DNA from: Herpetosiphonaceae bacterium
Lineage (GTDB): Bacteria > Chloroflexota > Chloroflexia > Chloroflexales > Kallotenuaceae
Direction: 5' to 3'
DNA: 7,145 nucleotides
Assembly (NCBI GenBank): GCA_030147335.1
Contig: JASKZZ010000405.1
Span: 1-7,145 of the forward strand
The notes beneath the pieces were generated by a model. That model did not search any database. It was not told the DNA's origin and saw nothing but the letters and a program-made list of their open reading frames with translations. Below are positions 5,761 through 7,145 of this stretch, in pieces. The position numbers were made by a program, and so were the translations under genes. How positions within the stretch are numbered: the first letter of the stretch is position 1; every line of letters starts with the position of its first letter.

Positions 5761-6426
5761 ATGGGATTTTTGGATTCTTTGAGCAAAACATTGACGTCGG
5801 GCGTTGATCGTGCCAAGTTTGAGGCTGACAAGTTTCAGCGAACCAGCCGGATCAATGGTGAGATCAACAACATCAAGAGTCAGATCGACACCAACATTCG
5901 TCAGCTAGGGGAACGCGCGCTTGAGCTGTACCAACAAGGGGCGATCACAGCGCCAGAGATCGCAAGCCTGGCGCAGATCATTGCACAGCTGCGCGATCAG
6001 CAGAATCAAAAGGAGGGTGAGCTAAACACCTCGAATGCGGAAACGTTTGAAGTGTGGCAGGCCAGCCAGCCGCAACAAGGATCAACGTCAGCTCAAAACG
6101 TGCCAATTAGCAGCGATCCCGGCTCGTCGTTTACGCCAACGATGAACCCATCCAGCCCAGGAAACTACACCAGCACGCCAAGTAGTGGGTTGCCCAGCAG
6201 CTCAGGATACGATCAGGGCACTCCTTCATCGCCATCATTTACGAGTCGAGCATACGACTTCCCAGAAAGCACGGATATGTCTGGAACGGGATTACCCAAT
6301 TCCGGCTCGGTTGGCGGCGACGCTTCAGCAAGCGGATTGCCGGTCGCGTGTCCCAGCTGTGGCTATAGTGTTCCCAGCTCGGCTGCTTTTTGCCCGAACT
6401 GCGGTAGCCGGGTAACACGAACGTAG
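5761..6426 (+). CDS. Coiled-coil protein with C-terminal zinc ribbon, function unknown
   Basis: This 221-residue protein has three clear parts. Residues 1-100 are helical and charged, with a likely coiled coil at about 20-95 (for example INGEINNIKSQIDTNIRQLG, 31-50). Residues 101-193 are a Ser/Pro/Gly/Thr-rich, probably disordered linker. The end is a zinc ribbon with C197, C200, C211 and C214 (CPSC, 10 residues, CPNC). There is no signal peptide or membrane segment, so it is probably cytoplasmic. I recall similar short coiled-coil/zinc-ribbon proteins from Chloroflexota genomes, without an assigned role. It could be a scaffold or adaptor, but that is a guess. The start is chosen by the AAGGAGG 6 nt upstream; a longer frame from GTG at 5614 would run through the promoter. 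It is divergent from nuoA, shares a 280-bp upstream region with it, and ends just before a terminator. Confidence 0.88.
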   Translation: MGFLDSLSKTLTSGVDRAKFEADKFQRTSRINGEINNIKSQIDTNIRQLGERALELYQQGAITAPEIASLAQIIAQLRDQQNQKEGELNTSNAETFEVWQASQPQQGSTSAQNVPISSDPGSSFTPTMNPSSPGNYTSTPSSGLPSSSGYDQGTPSSPSFTSRAYDFPESTDMSGTGLPNSGSVGGDASASGLPVACPSCGYSVPSSAAFCPNCGSRVTRT

Positions 6427-6449
6427 CTCAAAAAGCGATAAACAGCAAG

Positions 6450-6485
6450 AACGGACGACTCATACAAGAGTTGTCCGTTTTTGTT
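6450..6485 (+). terminator. Intrinsic terminator after the zinc-ribbon gene
   Basis: An 11-bp stem (AACGGACGACT at 6450-6460 and AGTTGTCCGTT at 6469-6479, with one G-U pair) encloses an 8-nt loop. Its 3' arm runs into TTTTT (6478-6482) and then GTTG. It begins 23 nt after the stop codon of the plus-strand gene. On the minus strand the stem is followed by only a loose T-rich stretch, so it might stop the convergent gene at 6508 less efficiently. Confidence 0.85.
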
Positions 6486-6507
6486 GTGCTGACCATGTCG
6501 GTACACG

Positions 6508-6876
6508 TTAGGCTTGATGGCTCCGACGCTCACGGGTTTGTTGTCGCACCATTGCGTGCGCCCATTGCCATAACGCTTGTGCATTTTGTGGTCGGGATAG
6601 CGCATACAGATTATAGCGCTCGGTCGCAGAAGATGTTAGGCGAATTGCCAATGGCTGTGGCCGTGCATTGAAGGCCAGCAGTACCACCTCATCGGTCCAT
6701 TCGCAGCGATGAACTTCATAACTATGCTCCGCCAATGCTCGTGTGACTGATGCTGTTACAGCTTGTAACAAAAGATCGGGAACATAGCCGTACAGCACGT
6801 CCATCTCGGCTGAGTGGCGCGGTAAAAGCTTGATGGGAGTCAGTGCATCAAGGATCGTGATCAATTGTTCGATCAT
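6508..6876 (-). CDS. Hypothetical protein, 122 residues
   Basis: I do not recognise this protein. It is soluble-looking, with no signal peptide or membrane helix and no cysteine pairs beyond a single Cys (in HRCEW). A helical first half (MIEQLITILDALTPIKLLPR) is followed by a segment that looks like beta strands (EVVLLAFNARPQPLAIRLTSS), then a helix with several aromatic residues (ALWQWAHAMVRQQ) and a basic end. The frame is open upstream to a GTG at 6939. I prefer the ATG at 6876, which has GGAGA 10 nt upstream; the 21 extra residues have no clear binding site. A weak TATACA (complement of 6908-6913) could be a -10 box. It converges on the zinc-ribbon gene. The long open frame and reasonable start support a real gene, but only moderately. 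Confidence 0.55.
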   Translation of the reverse strand: MIEQLITILDALTPIKLLPRHSAEMDVLYGYVPDLLLQAVTASVTRALAEHSYEVHRCEWTDEVVLLAFNARPQPLAIRLTSSATERYNLYALSRPQNAQALWQWAHAMVRQQTRERRSHQA

Positions 6877-7145
6877 GAGATGGATTTCTCCGAGTTTGGT
6901 CACCAATTGTATATTCTTGCAAGCTTTGAAACAAGACACTCATAGGGCTGAACCATGGTAGCCCTTCCGATAGGTGCAGTTCCATGCCAAGCTAGAGCAG
7001 ACGATGCTGTGATCGATAACGCTTGGTTGGCAGCAGGATGCAACGGTTTGACGGTGGTATGGAACATTGGTATCGTAGCGACGAGATAGCAGCTTAATGT
7101 CATAACATGAGGTCGAGCAATGTCACAGCCGCAGCATATTATCTT
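6877..7145. other. Right-hand end without a convincing gene
   Basis: Short frames exist on both strands (minus 6900-7103, 67 codons; plus 6955-7089, 44 codons). Neither has a good ribosome binding site or a recognisable product. On the plus strand TTGACG (7048-7053), a 17-bp spacer and TATCGT (7071-7076) could be a weak promoter for a gene beyond the right edge. The left part of the stretch probably holds the promoter of the minus-strand gene ending at 6508. I see no RNA gene, repeat or mobile-element end here. Confidence 0.35.

Noticed and set aside
6955..7089. 44-codon plus-strand frame
   Set aside because: Short, with no binding site and no family resemblance; probably chance.
6900..7103. 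67-codon minus-strand frame
   Set aside because: No ribosome binding site, no recognisable product, and it overlaps the probable promoter of the minus-strand gene.

Overview
This window holds the start of a respiratory complex I operon, nuoABCDEFG. It is read right to left on the minus strand and fills positions 1 to about 5570. nuoA to nuoF are complete. nuoG runs off the left edge after 157 codons, so the rest of nuoG and probably the membrane subunits nuoH-N lie beyond it. The genes are recognised from conserved complex I motifs. The cluster-binding cysteines of NuoB, NuoE, NuoF and the first part of NuoG are all present, and so are the quinone-site His and Tyr of NuoD. Nothing suggests decay.

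The products match the architecture of the enzyme. NuoE, NuoF and NuoG form the NADH-oxidising arm, NuoB, NuoC and NuoD form the module that passes electrons to quinone, and NuoA is the first membrane subunit. A near-consensus sigma70-type promoter (TTGACA, 16 bp, TATAAT) lies just upstream of nuoA, and a tight 9-bp hairpin lies in the predicted leader. nuoA/nuoB overlap by 10 bp and nuoB/nuoC by 1 bp. The next three junctions (C/D, D/E, E/F) have gaps of about 70-90 bp, filled largely by degenerate 7-bp repeats of the form nncTgAy that form inverted repeats. The F/G gap has an unrelated 8-bp hairpin.

A second gene is read divergently on the plus strand from about 5761 to 6426. It encodes a 221-residue protein with an N-terminal coiled coil, a long Ser/Pro/Gly/Thr-rich linker and a C-terminal four-cysteine zinc ribbon. 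It has its own -10 box, a strong ribosome binding site and an intrinsic terminator. A convergent minus-strand gene (6508-6876) encodes a 122-residue protein I do not recognise. Nothing convincing is coded from 6877 to the right edge.

The organism is a bacterium of roughly balanced GC content. NuoG has a long spacing before the fourth [2Fe-2S] cysteine, as in Thermus Nqo3. That spacing, together with the coiled-coil/zinc-ribbon protein and the repeat-filled junctions, makes a Chloroflexota member (Herpetosiphon-like) my best guess; this is inference from memory, not a search result. I found no undescribed defence, mobile or biosynthetic system. The oddities are the junction repeats, the hairpins and the two uncharacterised proteins.
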